Assembly (NCBI GenBank): GCA_946487985.1 | Contig: CAMLUY010000003.1 | Span: forward strand, 1-24,584 | Source: an uncultured Clostridia bacterium | GTDB lineage: Bacteria > Bacillota > Clostridia > Christensenellales > UBA1242 | Direction: 5' to 3' | DNA length: 24,584 nt | Part shown: in pieces, positions 7,078 through 14,311 of the stretch | Layout: every line of letters starts with the position of its first letter | Numbering within the stretch: the first letter of the stretch is position 1 | Position numbers and translations under genes: made by a program | The notes under the pieces: model-generated | Databases searched by the model: none | What the model was told of the DNA's origin: nothing | Seen by the model: the letters and a program-made list of their open reading frames with translations, nothing else

Positions 7078-7770
7078 TTATAGGCAGAACGCGTGGTCGC
7101 CGATTGTAACCACCGTTTGGCGTGACCAAATCCACGAGCTTGTCGCTGTGGCTGGATTGTAGTAGTAAAGGCAGCCGTATGTAGGATCCCAGCCATTCAA
7201 AGCGTCCTGAGCGGCCTTGTATGCTGTTTGGTTTGGCGTAAGATTGATTTGCCCATCGCTGACCGCTGTGAAGGCGTACGGCTGATAAATCACACCTGCA
7301 ATGGTGTTTGGGAAAGATGGGCTTTTCACGCGATTCAATATTACCGCTGCAACCGCAACTTGCCCAACGTATGGCTCACCTCTTGCCTCTGCATAAACGC
7401 ATTTTGCGAGCAGATAAAGGTCATTTGATGACTGTGATGATGACGACGAGCTGCTTGACAATGTCATGCCCAGCGCCGCTGCCGTTTTAGGTCCTACGAT
7501 ACCGTCAACAGCGAGCCCATTCTTTTGCTGGAATTTCCTTACGGCAGCCTTGGTCTGAGAGCCGTAAATTCCGTCTACGTTGCCAAAGTAGTAACCCCAA
7601 CGTTTCAATTTGGTTTGAATTGTTCTGTTTTCTGCCGTTGTTGTCGCTGCATCAGTGGTCTGCGTCTGGTCAATTCTCAGCTTGCCATTCGTGAAATTCA
7701 TGCCAAGCCCAGCCACCGAAAAAGCAAGCACAAACAGAAAAGAGAGCATAATTAAAAGCTTTTTCTTCAT
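7078..7770 (-). CDS. sleB: Spore cortex-lytic enzyme SleB
   Basis: 230 residues. Signal segment 3-22; peptidoglycan-binding domain 47-100 (YYFGNVDGIYGSQTKAAVRKF, then VDGIVGPKTAAALG); a Ser-rich linker with eight consecutive Ser (105-112); and the SleB/hydrolase_2 catalytic domain 118-230. The catalytic Glu is expected at E128 in CVYAEARGEPYVGQVAVAAV, and the domain closes with the conserved YYYNPATATSSWIW...IGDHAFC. SleB is a lytic transglycosylase that cleaves muramic-lactam cortex during germination. It has a perfect AGGAGG ribosome site. It is preceded by spoIIR with a 9-bp gap, so the three genes form one unit; whether a separate late-forespore promoter exists inside spoIIR cannot be seen. 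Confidence 0.96.
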   Translation of the reverse strand: MKKKLLIMLSFLFVLAFSVAGLGMNFTNGKLRIDQTQTTDAATTTAENRTIQTKLKRWGYYFGNVDGIYGSQTKAAVRKFQQKNGLAVDGIVGPKTAAALGMTLSSSSSSSSQSSNDLYLLAKCVYAEARGEPYVGQVAVAAVILNRVKSPSFPNTIAGVIYQPYAFTAVSDGQINLTPNQTAYKAAQDALNGWDPTYGCLYYYNPATATSSWIWSRQTVVTIGDHAFCL

Positions 7771-7779
7771 TATTTCCTC

Positions 7780-8301
7780 CTAGATTACACTTTTAATTAT
7801 CTCCCAAATTCGCGAAATATATACAATATTCTCGCTATTTTCTGATTTTGTAAAGCAAAAGGCGGGAAAGACTATGCACCACCAATTATTTCCGCTGCCG
7901 CTGCCAAGCTCCAAAATGAGTGCGTCGTACTCACCCTCTTCAAGAGTGATGTCATCGTATGTGCGTGTTGGAAAGTACTCTCTTGCTATTTTCGCATGAG
8001 AGCGATATTCAAACCCCTTTGATTCCAGGACGTCATTTGCTACGCTTTCAATAAACGCAAAGTTTTCGCTGATGACAGCCTTGGCTTCTTCAAAGGTATG
8101 AATTTCACTGACAATAGGAATAAGCGCTTCAACAACCGCGTCTTTCACAGCATATTTGACATTTTGGTCATAAAATTCGTTGGAGTTTGCTCTGATATGT
8201 ATTCTCAAATACTCTACTTCGGTTTTACTGCTCGCTGTCGGGCAGCACAGCAAAATTGTAATTACAGCAACTGCCGACAATATTGCAACAAGATATTTCA
8301 T
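7780..8301 (-). CDS. spoIIR: Stage II sporulation protein R
   Basis: 173 residues. An N-terminal signal/anchor (2-19) is followed by the SpoIIR core: YLRIHIRANSNEFYDQNVKY, AVKDAVVEAL, then ELGSGSGNNWWCIVFPAFCF. In the known pathway, SpoIIR is made in the forespore under sigma-F, secreted into the intermembrane space, and activates SpoIIGA to process pro-sigma-E in the mother cell. The start at 8301 is chosen because GAGGTG lies 5 nt upstream and it leaves a normal signal peptide; the frame remains open to 8373 but without a ribosome site. It is first gene of spoIIR-sleB-ypeB. No clear sigma-F -35/-10 pair was found between here and the terminator at 8361. Confidence 0.95.
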   Translation of the reverse strand: MKYLVAILSAVAVITILLCCPTASSKTEVEYLRIHIRANSNEFYDQNVKYAVKDAVVEALIPIVSEIHTFEEAKAVISENFAFIESVANDVLESKGFEYRSHAKIAREYFPTRTYDDITLEEGEYDALILELGSGSGNNWWCIVFPAFCFTKSENSENIVYISRIWEIIKSVI

Positions 8302-8360
8302 TTTCACCTCGATGAAAAGATGATTGACAATATAAATTGTATCAACACACAAAATAATAA

Positions 8361-8388
8361 AAAAATAGGTCAAAAACGACCTATTTTT
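8361..8388 (-). terminator. Intrinsic terminator of sipL
   Basis: Perfect 11-bp stem AAAAATAGGTC / GACCTATTTTT with a 6-nt loop and a T-run on the minus strand. It separates sipL from the spoIIR operon. Confidence 0.9.
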
Positions 8389-8415
8389 GTCAAAATTTAA
8401 TCAGTTTGAATTAAA

Positions 8416-9930
8416 TTATTGAACTTTCTGATAGAAAAGAATCAGTGACGCATCTTCTGCAAGAGGGAAAGTCACGCCAGCATTTTGCGCGGTAAGCTGC
8501 TCTTCTGTAACCCGAGCTGTCTTTGCAATCTCCCAAGAATCCATGCCTGCATGAGCAAAGACAACTTCCATCGCATAGTCTTTTTGTGGATACTCGCCAT
8601 CTTCAACGGCCTCAGAAATGATTGCGTTTGTCTTGTCATAGCAGTAGTTGATGCTTGCTTTGACGCGCGCGTCATAGAAAAGGTCACGACCTTTCTTCAC
8701 AGCAACATCAACATCGTACACGACTGCGTCAACGGCCAGCGAACCGCCCTCTGGGCAGTCGAACTTGTCAGAGATAGTGAACGGCACATCAATTTGCGCG
8801 CTGTGCAGACCGCCGTCTTCGTCATTGAGATATACCACCGTTGTGCGTGCAATGCCTTCGACAAAAACTTCGCCATCGTTGCAGTAGCTGTTTGTGACAG
8901 TTACGCTGTTGCCGGCATTGAAAAGAATTTTATCAACTCTTGGCCTGTCATCTTCAAGGCTGAGCGAGCCTTCAATCTTACTCTCGACAGTGCTTACAGG
9001 ACAAACGCAGGTAAAGTCATATGACTCTGTGGTCACTTTAATGTCTGATTTTACACTGTAAAGGTCTTTCACAACCGCAATGTTTTGCTCGCCAAAAGCG
9101 TTCACCGTGATTTTTACTGGAACTTTGACTACAATGCGGCAACCCTTTTCATCTTCAACAATTTCTGCGGTTACGTTCTCTTGAACAACTGTCGCGCGTC
9201 CTTCAACGAAGTCGTCGCGAGTTACTCCTTCAAGTTCAATTTCTTCTTTGAAGCTGTCATATACATATCCGCTTTCAAACTTTTCATTTTCGCTGTAATA
9301 AAGTACTTTGGTTGACACCTCGCCCATAACTGTGACGAAGTTGACACCGCTTTCAACCGATTTGAGCACTACGCCGCTTTCAGAAAGCAAAATTTTGTTG
9401 ATTTTTTCACGAATATTGATTTCGCTTGCTACTTCGACATTTTCAGTTGCGCTGCCTAAGAATTTGATGACTGTGATTTCATCATTTTTGCAGCAGACAT
9501 CATCGTCACGGCTTGAAATTGACCTTATCTCACGATTGCAGGAAAGCGTTGCAGACTGTTCAAGCGTAACGCTGATTTTTGCGCTTTCGCCTGAAATGCT
9601 GTCCGCATAAAAGTCAACAATTTTCACATTGACTGATACATTTTGTCCATTTTCAATGTTTTCGCTTTCAAACTTTGATGAAAATGGGCAGCTTGAACAT
9701 GCTGTGTTGATTTGTCCATCTTCACTCAAAAAGATAATTTTCGCGTCAATCGTTCCTGAATAATTGACTGTGCCGCTGAGCACCTCACTGCTGAGCACAT
9801 TCGCGCACAGCGATGTTGACAGTATTTTTGAAATGTTCTGCCCTACCATAACGTTGCACTCGACTGTAAAAGTGCTTTTTGCAAGCCTTGTCTTTTTCGC
9901 CACAACAAAATTATTTGATTCAAATGCCAT
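8416..9930 (-). CDS. sipL: SPOCS (DUF3794) protein with C-terminal LysM, SipL type
   Basis: 504 residues. Several SPOCS/DUF3794 modules, with similar half-motifs at ~25-140 (FTVECNVMVGQNISKIL...GTVNYSGTIDAKIIFLS), ~150-290 and ~310-430 (VTTESYDFTCVCPVSTVESKIEG...VFVEGIARTTVVYLN), then a C-terminal LysM-like domain (~452-504, MEVVFAHAGMDSWEIAKTAR...VTFPLAEDASLILF). This order is that of clostridial SipL, which binds SpoIVA and anchors the spore coat in C. difficile. Start at 9930 is chosen for GGAGGGG; an in-frame ATG at 9975 has no ribosome site. Adjacent and divergent to veg, a neighbourhood I recall from other Clostridia. Cys content is high (CSSC, CC, CVC), which would suit a coat-associated protein. 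Confidence 0.9.
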   Translation of the reverse strand: MAFESNNFVVAKKTRLAKSTFTVECNVMVGQNISKILSTSLCANVLSSEVLSGTVNYSGTIDAKIIFLSEDGQINTACSSCPFSSKFESENIENGQNVSVNVKIVDFYADSISGESAKISVTLEQSATLSCNREIRSISSRDDDVCCKNDEITVIKFLGSATENVEVASEINIREKINKILLSESGVVLKSVESGVNFVTVMGEVSTKVLYYSENEKFESGYVYDSFKEEIELEGVTRDDFVEGRATVVQENVTAEIVEDEKGCRIVVKVPVKITVNAFGEQNIAVVKDLYSVKSDIKVTTESYDFTCVCPVSTVESKIEGSLSLEDDRPRVDKILFNAGNSVTVTNSYCNDGEVFVEGIARTTVVYLNDEDGGLHSAQIDVPFTISDKFDCPEGGSLAVDAVVYDVDVAVKKGRDLFYDARVKASINYCYDKTNAIISEAVEDGEYPQKDYAMEVVFAHAGMDSWEIAKTARVTEEQLTAQNAGVTFPLAEDASLILFYQKVQ

Positions 9931-9977
9931 TTTCCCCTCCAAACATTTTACAATATTATTACTACGCGGTTGCAATC

Positions 9978-9989
9978 TGTAATATTACA
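9978..9989. promoter_or_regulatory. Perfect 12-bp palindrome between sipL and veg
   Basis: TGTAATATTACA lies mid-way between the two divergent starts. A related half (AATATTGTAAA on the minus strand) lies near 9946-9956. An operator is possible, but a 12-bp A/T-rich palindrome can arise by chance. No convincing -35/-10 pair for either gene was found in 9931-10042. Confidence 0.35.
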
Positions 9990-10042
9990 AAAAGGTTTAA
10001 AAATTTTAAAATTGGCAATAAATGAATTCAGAGGTGGTTTTT

Positions 10043-10273
10043 ATGCGAAAAATATCTGTAAGCATTGATGAAATAAAGGCAAGAGTTCTTGCGCTCAAAG
10101 GCAGCGAAATTGAAATGAAATACAATAAAGGCAGAAAACGTTTTGATACAATCAGCGGTACAATCAAAGACGTATATCCGAGTGTCTTCACCGTTTGCGT
10201 CAAAGATTCCAGTGGGCAGATTCAAACTTTTTCATACTATGATGTGCTTTGCGGCAATGTGATTATTTTATAA
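10043..10273 (+). CDS. veg: Veg family protein
   Basis: 76 residues. Matches Veg/DUF1021: start with KISVSIDEIKARVLALKGSE, then KYNKGRKRFDTISGTIKDVYPSVFTV, and closing FSYYDVLCGNVIIL. Veg is a small, highly expressed protein of the Bacillota; in B. subtilis it promotes biofilm matrix gene expression by antagonising SinR, but its molecular action elsewhere is unclear. Start at 10043 chosen for GAGGTGG about 5 nt upstream and because the family begins here; an ATG at 10022 would add seven residues overlapping that site. Monocistronic: it is followed by a shared terminator at 10352-10384. Confidence 0.93.
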   Translation: MRKISVSIDEIKARVLALKGSEIEMKYNKGRKRFDTISGTIKDVYPSVFTVCVKDSSGQIQTFSYYDVLCGNVIIL

Positions 10274-10351
10274 GTAAAAGAATATTTTTTCTTTGTATAT
10301 CATTTTTGATTGTTTGTATTTGCATTATAAAATATTTATTATAATTGACAT

Positions 10352-10384
10352 AAAAAAATCACGAAAATGATCGTGATTTTTTTT
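10352..10384. terminator. Bidirectional terminator for veg and the coupling-protein gene
   Basis: 13-bp stem AAAAAAATCACGA / TCGTGATTTTTTT with a 6-nt loop, A-run left and T-run right. The right arm touches the TAA of the minus-strand gene (10383-10385). Confidence 0.88.
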
Positions 10385-12407
10385 ATTTTGTTGAATCGTC
10401 ATTAAGTACAATTGCATTTCGTCTGTCAATATCGTAGTAAATATTTTGCGAATCAAGTTTATGCGACAATGCGATTGGCTCTTGTGCTGGGTCTTTGACC
10501 ATGCACTTTGTTGTATAGAACGGTGTCATGGTGTCGCGCATGATTTCCTTTCTGAAAATTTTTGCAACAACTGTCCACTTTGGCAGCTGGCGCAGCTCCT
10601 GCTTGTCAATAAGTGGTCGGCGTGTTCGCTGAATTGATGTGGAGACATTTTCGCCTGCGTCAGAATCTTTTGTGGAGCGCGATCTGTTTTCCTCTTTATG
10701 GAAGACTGTGGTTTCGCCACAAGCTTCGCTGAACGCCTGTATGGTTGATGGGTCTTCTGAACCAAGGAATACCTCCATCTGGAAGTTGCCTCGAATGTTT
10801 TGCGCCTCATCAGCGCCATATTTGATATCAAGCTGTTTGTATGACTGCAATACAATTTCAAAGAAAATGTTTCTTGAACGTGATACTGTAACCATGGTGC
10901 CAAACTTTGGTACTGGCGGCATATTGCCAAACTCATCAAGAATGAAGTATACTGGTCGTTTCAGTTGCCCATATTTTTTCGACTGAGGATTGTATGTCCT
11001 GTTTGCAACATCGACAAGGACCTTGTAAAGCTGGCTGATGCAAAGCACGCCCAATGGGTGTCGCTCGGTTTTATGGTCAGGTATTCTGATGAAAAATGCG
11101 GTAGGCCTTTCTGGAATTTCTGCAAAGTCAATATCAGTACCGCTTGTCATGTAGAATATGCCCTCATCGCCCAGCATGTTGCCGATTGATGCGCCAAGCG
11201 TTGAAATGAATGACCTTTGCGTTACAGGGCTTGCAAGGCAGACACTCGACATAAGGTCATGAACAGTACTTGTGATAGGATCTCTGCCCTCGCTGTACTT
11301 TGTCACCGTTTTCAATGCGTTTTCTCTGTCGCCTGCTGGGTCGCGTCGCATGCAAATTTTGTAAAGATTAAATAAATTGAATTTTTCAAGCGTCATGCCA
11401 AGTCGTGGGTCACGACTGTCTTCAAGCATACCTTGCATGATACCAAAAATAAAGTCACGGCAACCATCAGGCCAGGTCTTGTCTTTTGTGTTTGGGTCAT
11501 CTGGAATAAGCGATAGTGCAATGTTTTTAAGGTTTGCTTTTGCCTCGTCTTCAAGCTGGCGCTGTTTTGCGTCAAGCTCTGTTTTCAAGATTGCTTGGTT
11601 TGGGAAAGCTTTACCTTCAAAGCCATACCATGATTCGCCATATGTAGCGCCTCCAATCTGCGAAGAGTCAAATCTCTTAAAACCAACCGATTCTGGCGTG
11701 CAGTTGCTGTATTTTTTTACCTCTTTTGCAAGATTTCCTGCACGCTCGTATGTTTTATAGGCAATCTCCATAGGGTTCCAAAGCGATGACGCATATGGGT
11801 TTTCAAGGTTCAGAACAATAATTTTGTACCCCTCTTTTTTCAGGATATTTGCGTTATCGGCATAAAGCTCACCTTTCGGGTCGGTCATGACCAAGCTAGG
11901 CTTTTGACCTGAGTGAGCAAGAATTCGTATTGTAGGATTAGCAAAAAGTTGTGTTTTTCCGACACCTGTTGTACCAAGAACCAAAGCATGAGTTTCAGGT
12001 TTCATGTTGATTTCATATCTGCCGTTGACCTCTTTGTTTCTGAAAACAAATCCCGTCTTGCTGATGCTTGGCAGGTTGTTCCATGTAGTAAAAACAAGTT
12101 CTGGGTCGGTACGCAAGCGCTCCTCAGAAATAAACTTTGAATCAAAACTGATATCTACTTTTTCACCTTCGACGGTTGTACCAGTATTGTCAGTTGTTTG
12201 CGCTTTCTGGCTCTTTGTGAAAAGTCCAAGAATAAAGCCTGTTGCTGCACCAACTGCTAAAAAAATAAAGGAAAACTCGCTGCGAAATGCGTCAGCAAGC
12301 GCACTGCTCTGAGCATCTGTAACATATGCAAGCGCTACACCCAGCGCATAGCCAACAAGACCGAGCAAAACCATAAAGAGAAGTGACATTTTTAACTTTT
12401 TTTTCAT
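10383..12407 (-). CDS. VirD4/TraG-type type IV secretion coupling ATPase (T4CP), orphan
   Basis: 674 residues. Two N-terminal membrane helices (~7-29 and ~45-63), a short linker, then a FtsK/VirD4-class ATPase domain: Walker A GTTGVGKT (145-152), the VirD4/TraG signature MTDPKGELYADNANILKKEG with IVLNLENP and WNPM, and Walker B VYFILDEFGNMP (~455-465) followed by SRSRNIFFEIVLQSYKQL. An all-alpha-type insertion (~215-330) and an extended C-terminus are present. Family members pump DNA or protein substrates into a type IV secretion channel. No relaxase, VirB4, VirB6 or pilin gene is present in the window, which is unusual. Start at 12407 supported by GAGGG; the in-frame ATG at 12428 lacks a ribosome site. 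Predicted promoter at 12467-12496. Confidence 0.93.
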   Translation of the reverse strand: MKKKLKMSLLFMVLLGLVGYALGVALAYVTDAQSSALADAFRSEFSFIFLAVGAATGFILGLFTKSQKAQTTDNTGTTVEGEKVDISFDSKFISEERLRTDPELVFTTWNNLPSISKTGFVFRNKEVNGRYEINMKPETHALVLGTTGVGKTQLFANPTIRILAHSGQKPSLVMTDPKGELYADNANILKKEGYKIIVLNLENPYASSLWNPMEIAYKTYERAGNLAKEVKKYSNCTPESVGFKRFDSSQIGGATYGESWYGFEGKAFPNQAILKTELDAKQRQLEDEAKANLKNIALSLIPDDPNTKDKTWPDGCRDFIFGIMQGMLEDSRDPRLGMTLEKFNLFNLYKICMRRDPAGDRENALKTVTKYSEGRDPITSTVHDLMSSVCLASPVTQRSFISTLGASIGNMLGDEGIFYMTSGTDIDFAEIPERPTAFFIRIPDHKTERHPLGVLCISQLYKVLVDVANRTYNPQSKKYGQLKRPVYFILDEFGNMPPVPKFGTMVTVSRSRNIFFEIVLQSYKQLDIKYGADEAQNIRGNFQMEVFLGSEDPSTIQAFSEACGETTVFHKEENRSRSTKDSDAGENVSTSIQRTRRPLIDKQELRQLPKWTVVAKIFRKEIMRDTMTPFYTTKCMVKDPAQEPIALSHKLDSQNIYYDIDRRNAIVLNDDSTK

Positions 12408-12466
12408 TTTATCCCTCGCTTGAACCATTTTTCATATCAAAGATGTTTCCAAATCTGTACAATAAA

Positions 12467-12496
12467 ATCATATCACGCTTGTTGTCTTTTTGTCAA
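12467..12496 (-). promoter_or_regulatory. Predicted sigma-A promoter of the coupling-protein gene
   Basis: Minus strand: -35 TTGACA (12491-12496, perfect), 18-nt spacer, -10 TATGAT (12467-12472, five of six). Leader about 55 nt. Confidence 0.65.
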
Positions 12497-12519
12497 TCAA
12501 AACATGATTGCACGGCAAA

Positions 12520-12537
12520 AAAGAATCCATTTATTCT
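12520..12537 (-). terminator. Weak candidate terminator after recO
   Basis: Minus strand: AGAAT-aaatgg-ATTCT followed by six T, 8 bp past the recO stop. The stem is only 5 bp and A/T rich, so termination may be poor. Confidence 0.3.
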
Positions 12538-12544
12538 GGAAAAA

Positions 12545-13258
12545 TCATGGAATATCAATCATTTTAAAACCTGTGCGCCAGTTGAAGTTTTTCGCAAGCA
12601 AACTGTACGCCTGCATTTCTCCCATGCCACCAATATGTAATGTAGACAACTTCTCGTATGTAGTATTTTCAAAAAGACGCAGAGCTGAGTAGCAGGCATC
12701 AGAAATTTCATCACACAAATCATTTTTGCATGCTGTACAAACTATTTCGCCATATTCAAAATTGAAAAAACGCTTTGCAAGTCTGCCACCACAGGAGCTG
12801 CACACATCGGTCATGAACTTATACCCCATCGCCGCAAAAATATTAAGCATAAACTTATCAATGCAATAGTATTTTTTTACATTTTCATAGCAAATGGTCT
12901 TCAAAGCCTTCAAAATCTGCAAAAATAGCTGCGGGTTTGCCTGAGATGTCGAAACCTTATCTACAACGTCAAGCATGGCGCAAGCTTCGTAATATTTATC
13001 AATATCTTTGGAAATTTCGAAAAAGTTGTCAATAATGTCAACGCCTGTGACTATATTGCTTGTTGAAGTCTGCTCGATAATATACTCGCCAAAGCAAAAG
13101 GGCTCTTTTGCTGCTTTCATTTTGGCTTTTTCACCACGAACGCCTTTCATTGAGACTTGCATTTTCCCGTTTTCCAAAGTGAAAAGTCTGACTTGCCTGT
13201 CCTTTTCTTTGACATTAGTTCCACCAATAACAATGGCCTTCACTTTAATTGATGCCAT
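12545..13258 (-). CDS. recO: DNA repair protein RecO
   Basis: 237 residues, normal for the family. N-terminal OB fold (1-~78: VKAIVIGGTNVKEKDRQVRLFTLENGKM, then VRGEKAKMKAAKEPFCFGEY), helical middle, and a zinc site C153-C156 / C174-C177 (CSSC...CTAC) typical of Gram-positive RecO. RecO loads RecA on SSB-coated single-stranded DNA together with RecR in the RecFOR pathway. Its ATG overlaps the stop codon of the upstream small gene (TAATG), so the two are translationally coupled. No odd features. Confidence 0.95.
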   Translation of the reverse strand: MASIKVKAIVIGGTNVKEKDRQVRLFTLENGKMQVSMKGVRGEKAKMKAAKEPFCFGEYIIEQTSTSNIVTGVDIIDNFFEISKDIDKYYEACAMLDVVDKVSTSQANPQLFLQILKALKTICYENVKKYYCIDKFMLNIFAAMGYKFMTDVCSSCGGRLAKRFFNFEYGEIVCTACKNDLCDEISDACYSALRLFENTTYEKLSTLHIGGMGEMQAYSLLAKNFNWRTGFKMIDIP

Positions 13259-13464
13259 TACTCTCGCTCAATCTCCTCCTCGTTGTCAATGTCGGCAGGT
13301 CGATTGTTTTGCTCCTGCTGTTCAGCAAGCAGGCGATAGTTTTCGCAGCAGTCAATCAGAAGACGCATGTCCTGCGGATCGCCTGTCACTTTCGCCACAT
13401 TTTCCCAGAAATCAAGCCACACTTTTCGCGCTTCTGCCGTTTTTTGCTCTTGTGTTTTTTCCAT
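13258..13464 (-). CDS. Small acidic protein of unknown function, coupled to recO
   Basis: 68 residues, strongly charged with an acidic tail (DIDNEEEIERE). The core reads ARKVWLDFWENVAKVTGDPQ and LLIDCCENYRLLAEQQEQ, predicted all-helical and cytoplasmic. No family recognised. The start at 13464 is placed by a G-rich ribosome site (GGGGGG) 3 to 9 nt upstream; the frame is open further upstream to 13599 but those codons translate into a basic/hydrophobic stretch with no ribosome site. It overlaps recO by one base, and the operon may begin at a weak promoter (-35 TTGCAG 13508-13513, 18-nt spacer, -10 TATACT 13484-13489). The tight overlap suggests co-expression, not necessarily shared function. 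Confidence 0.7.
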   Translation of the reverse strand: MEKTQEQKTAEARKVWLDFWENVAKVTGDPQDMRLLIDCCENYRLLAEQQEQNNRPADIDNEEEIERE

Positions 13465-13483
13465 ACGCCCCCCTTTTTTTAAT

Positions 13484-13513
13484 AGTATATACCAAAAAAT
13501 TAAAAAACTGCAA
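13484..13513 (-). promoter_or_regulatory. Possible promoter of the small gene-recO operon
   Basis: Minus strand: -10 TATACT (13484-13489) is good; -35 TTGCAG (13508-13513) is poor; spacer 18 nt. The rest of 13515-13658 is A/T rich and holds nothing else I can identify. Confidence 0.35.
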
Positions 13514-13658
13514 CAAAAAATCGAAATATTTATTGACCTTTTATCACAGTTTTTCTTTAATTTTTTTACTTTTACAGCGGCTTTTCCCTGTTTGGGCAAA
13601 CATTAAAATTGATTAGTTATGTTTGTATATCCAAGTGGGATTTTGAGATTTTTTGTCT

Positions 13659-14180
13659 TTAAATTATTTTTTGAATTGCTATGCTGCCGTTTGATACAAC
13701 TTGCGGGTCTGTACCTGTGTTTTTGATGGTAATTTCACCCGTAGGTGCGGTAATGTCTACAAAAACTGAGTTCGACACATTTGTTTGGTTGCCAACACTG
13801 CCCGAAGAGGTAGATTGTGACGATGGCAAAAGAGTACCATTTTGGTATACGCCAAAACTGAAATCACCTGAGGCTGGAATTGTTCCGCCAAGATTGTATG
13901 AAACAAGATATCTGCCGAAAAGCAATGTGAATGTGCCATTGCCATCATATGAGATGGCATTGCCTTGGCTGAAAGACTGGGTAGGCACAACGTTGCCGCC
14001 AGACAAAACTGTCTGCGTTGATGAAATTGATGTGATTATGCTTGCAGATTGAACGGTTGGATTGACAACTGTCGTGTCAGACTGATTCAAAAGTGCAATC
14101 AAATTTCGTCTGCAAGTAAAGATAGGGATTGGAAAGTTTCTGCCACAGCAGCATTGATTGAAATTAAGATTACAAGGCAT
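13659..14180 (-). CDS. BclA-tail-like exosporium/spore-surface candidate with Cys-rich N-terminus
   Basis: 173 residues. The N-terminus has a Cys cluster (CNLNFNQCCCGRNF ... FTCRRN, residues ~3-29) with no signal peptide, a style typical of spore coat and exosporium proteins made in the mother cell. Residues ~45-173 look like a jelly-roll beta-sandwich: SFSQGNAISYDGNGTFTLL, GRYLVSYNLGGTIPASGDFS, FGVYQNGTLLPSSQ, and ITIKNTGTD. This resembles the C-terminal domain of BclA and the C1q/TNF-like proteins of spores. There are no Gly-X-Y collagen repeats, so only the tail-like domain is present. Start at 14180 has AAGGAG. Predicted promoter at 14209-14238. The spore location is inference from family resemblance. 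Confidence 0.8.
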   Translation of the reverse strand: MPCNLNFNQCCCGRNFPIPIFTCRRNLIALLNQSDTTVVNPTVQSASIITSISSTQTVLSGGNVVPTQSFSQGNAISYDGNGTFTLLFGRYLVSYNLGGTIPASGDFSFGVYQNGTLLPSSQSTSSGSVGNQTNVSNSVFVDITAPTGEITIKNTGTDPQVVSNGSIAIQKII

Positions 14181-14208
14181 ATTTTCTCCTTTTGCAGCCC
14201 TCATTGAC

Positions 14209-14238
14209 ATTATATTACAATCTCGGCAAAAGTGACAA
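14209..14238 (-). promoter_or_regulatory. Predicted promoter of the BclA-tail-like gene
   Basis: Minus strand: -35 TTGTCA (14233-14238), 18-nt spacer, -10 TATAAT (14209-14214, perfect). It looks like a vegetative promoter; no mother-cell sigma motif is obvious. Confidence 0.5.
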
Positions 14239-14278
14239 AATAATAGGTGCCAGATCTATAAATTTCGAATTTTTACAG

Positions 14279-14307
14279 CAAAAAAGCGCCACATGTTGTA
14301 GCGCTTT
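14279..14307 (-). terminator. Intrinsic terminator of the 785-aa protein gene
   Basis: Minus strand: AAAGCGC / GCGCTTT stem (14301-14307 with 14283-14289) with a partly paired 11-nt loop and a T-run, 5 bp past the stop at 14312. Confidence 0.85.
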
Positions 14308-14311
14308 GTTT

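Noticed and set aside
8302..8360. Sigma-F promoter before spoIIR
   Set aside because: No convincing GTATA and GGnnAnAnT pair at the right spacing; only an ACAAT-TTAT-ATTGT dyad.
10383..12407. Part of an integrative conjugative element
   Set aside because: No integrase, relaxase, T4SS gene or flanking direct repeats found; the neighbours are core genes.
13008..13616. 202-codon open frame on plus across recO and the small gene
   Set aside because: Antisense to recO; Phe/Leu/Ser-rich composition and no ribosome site.
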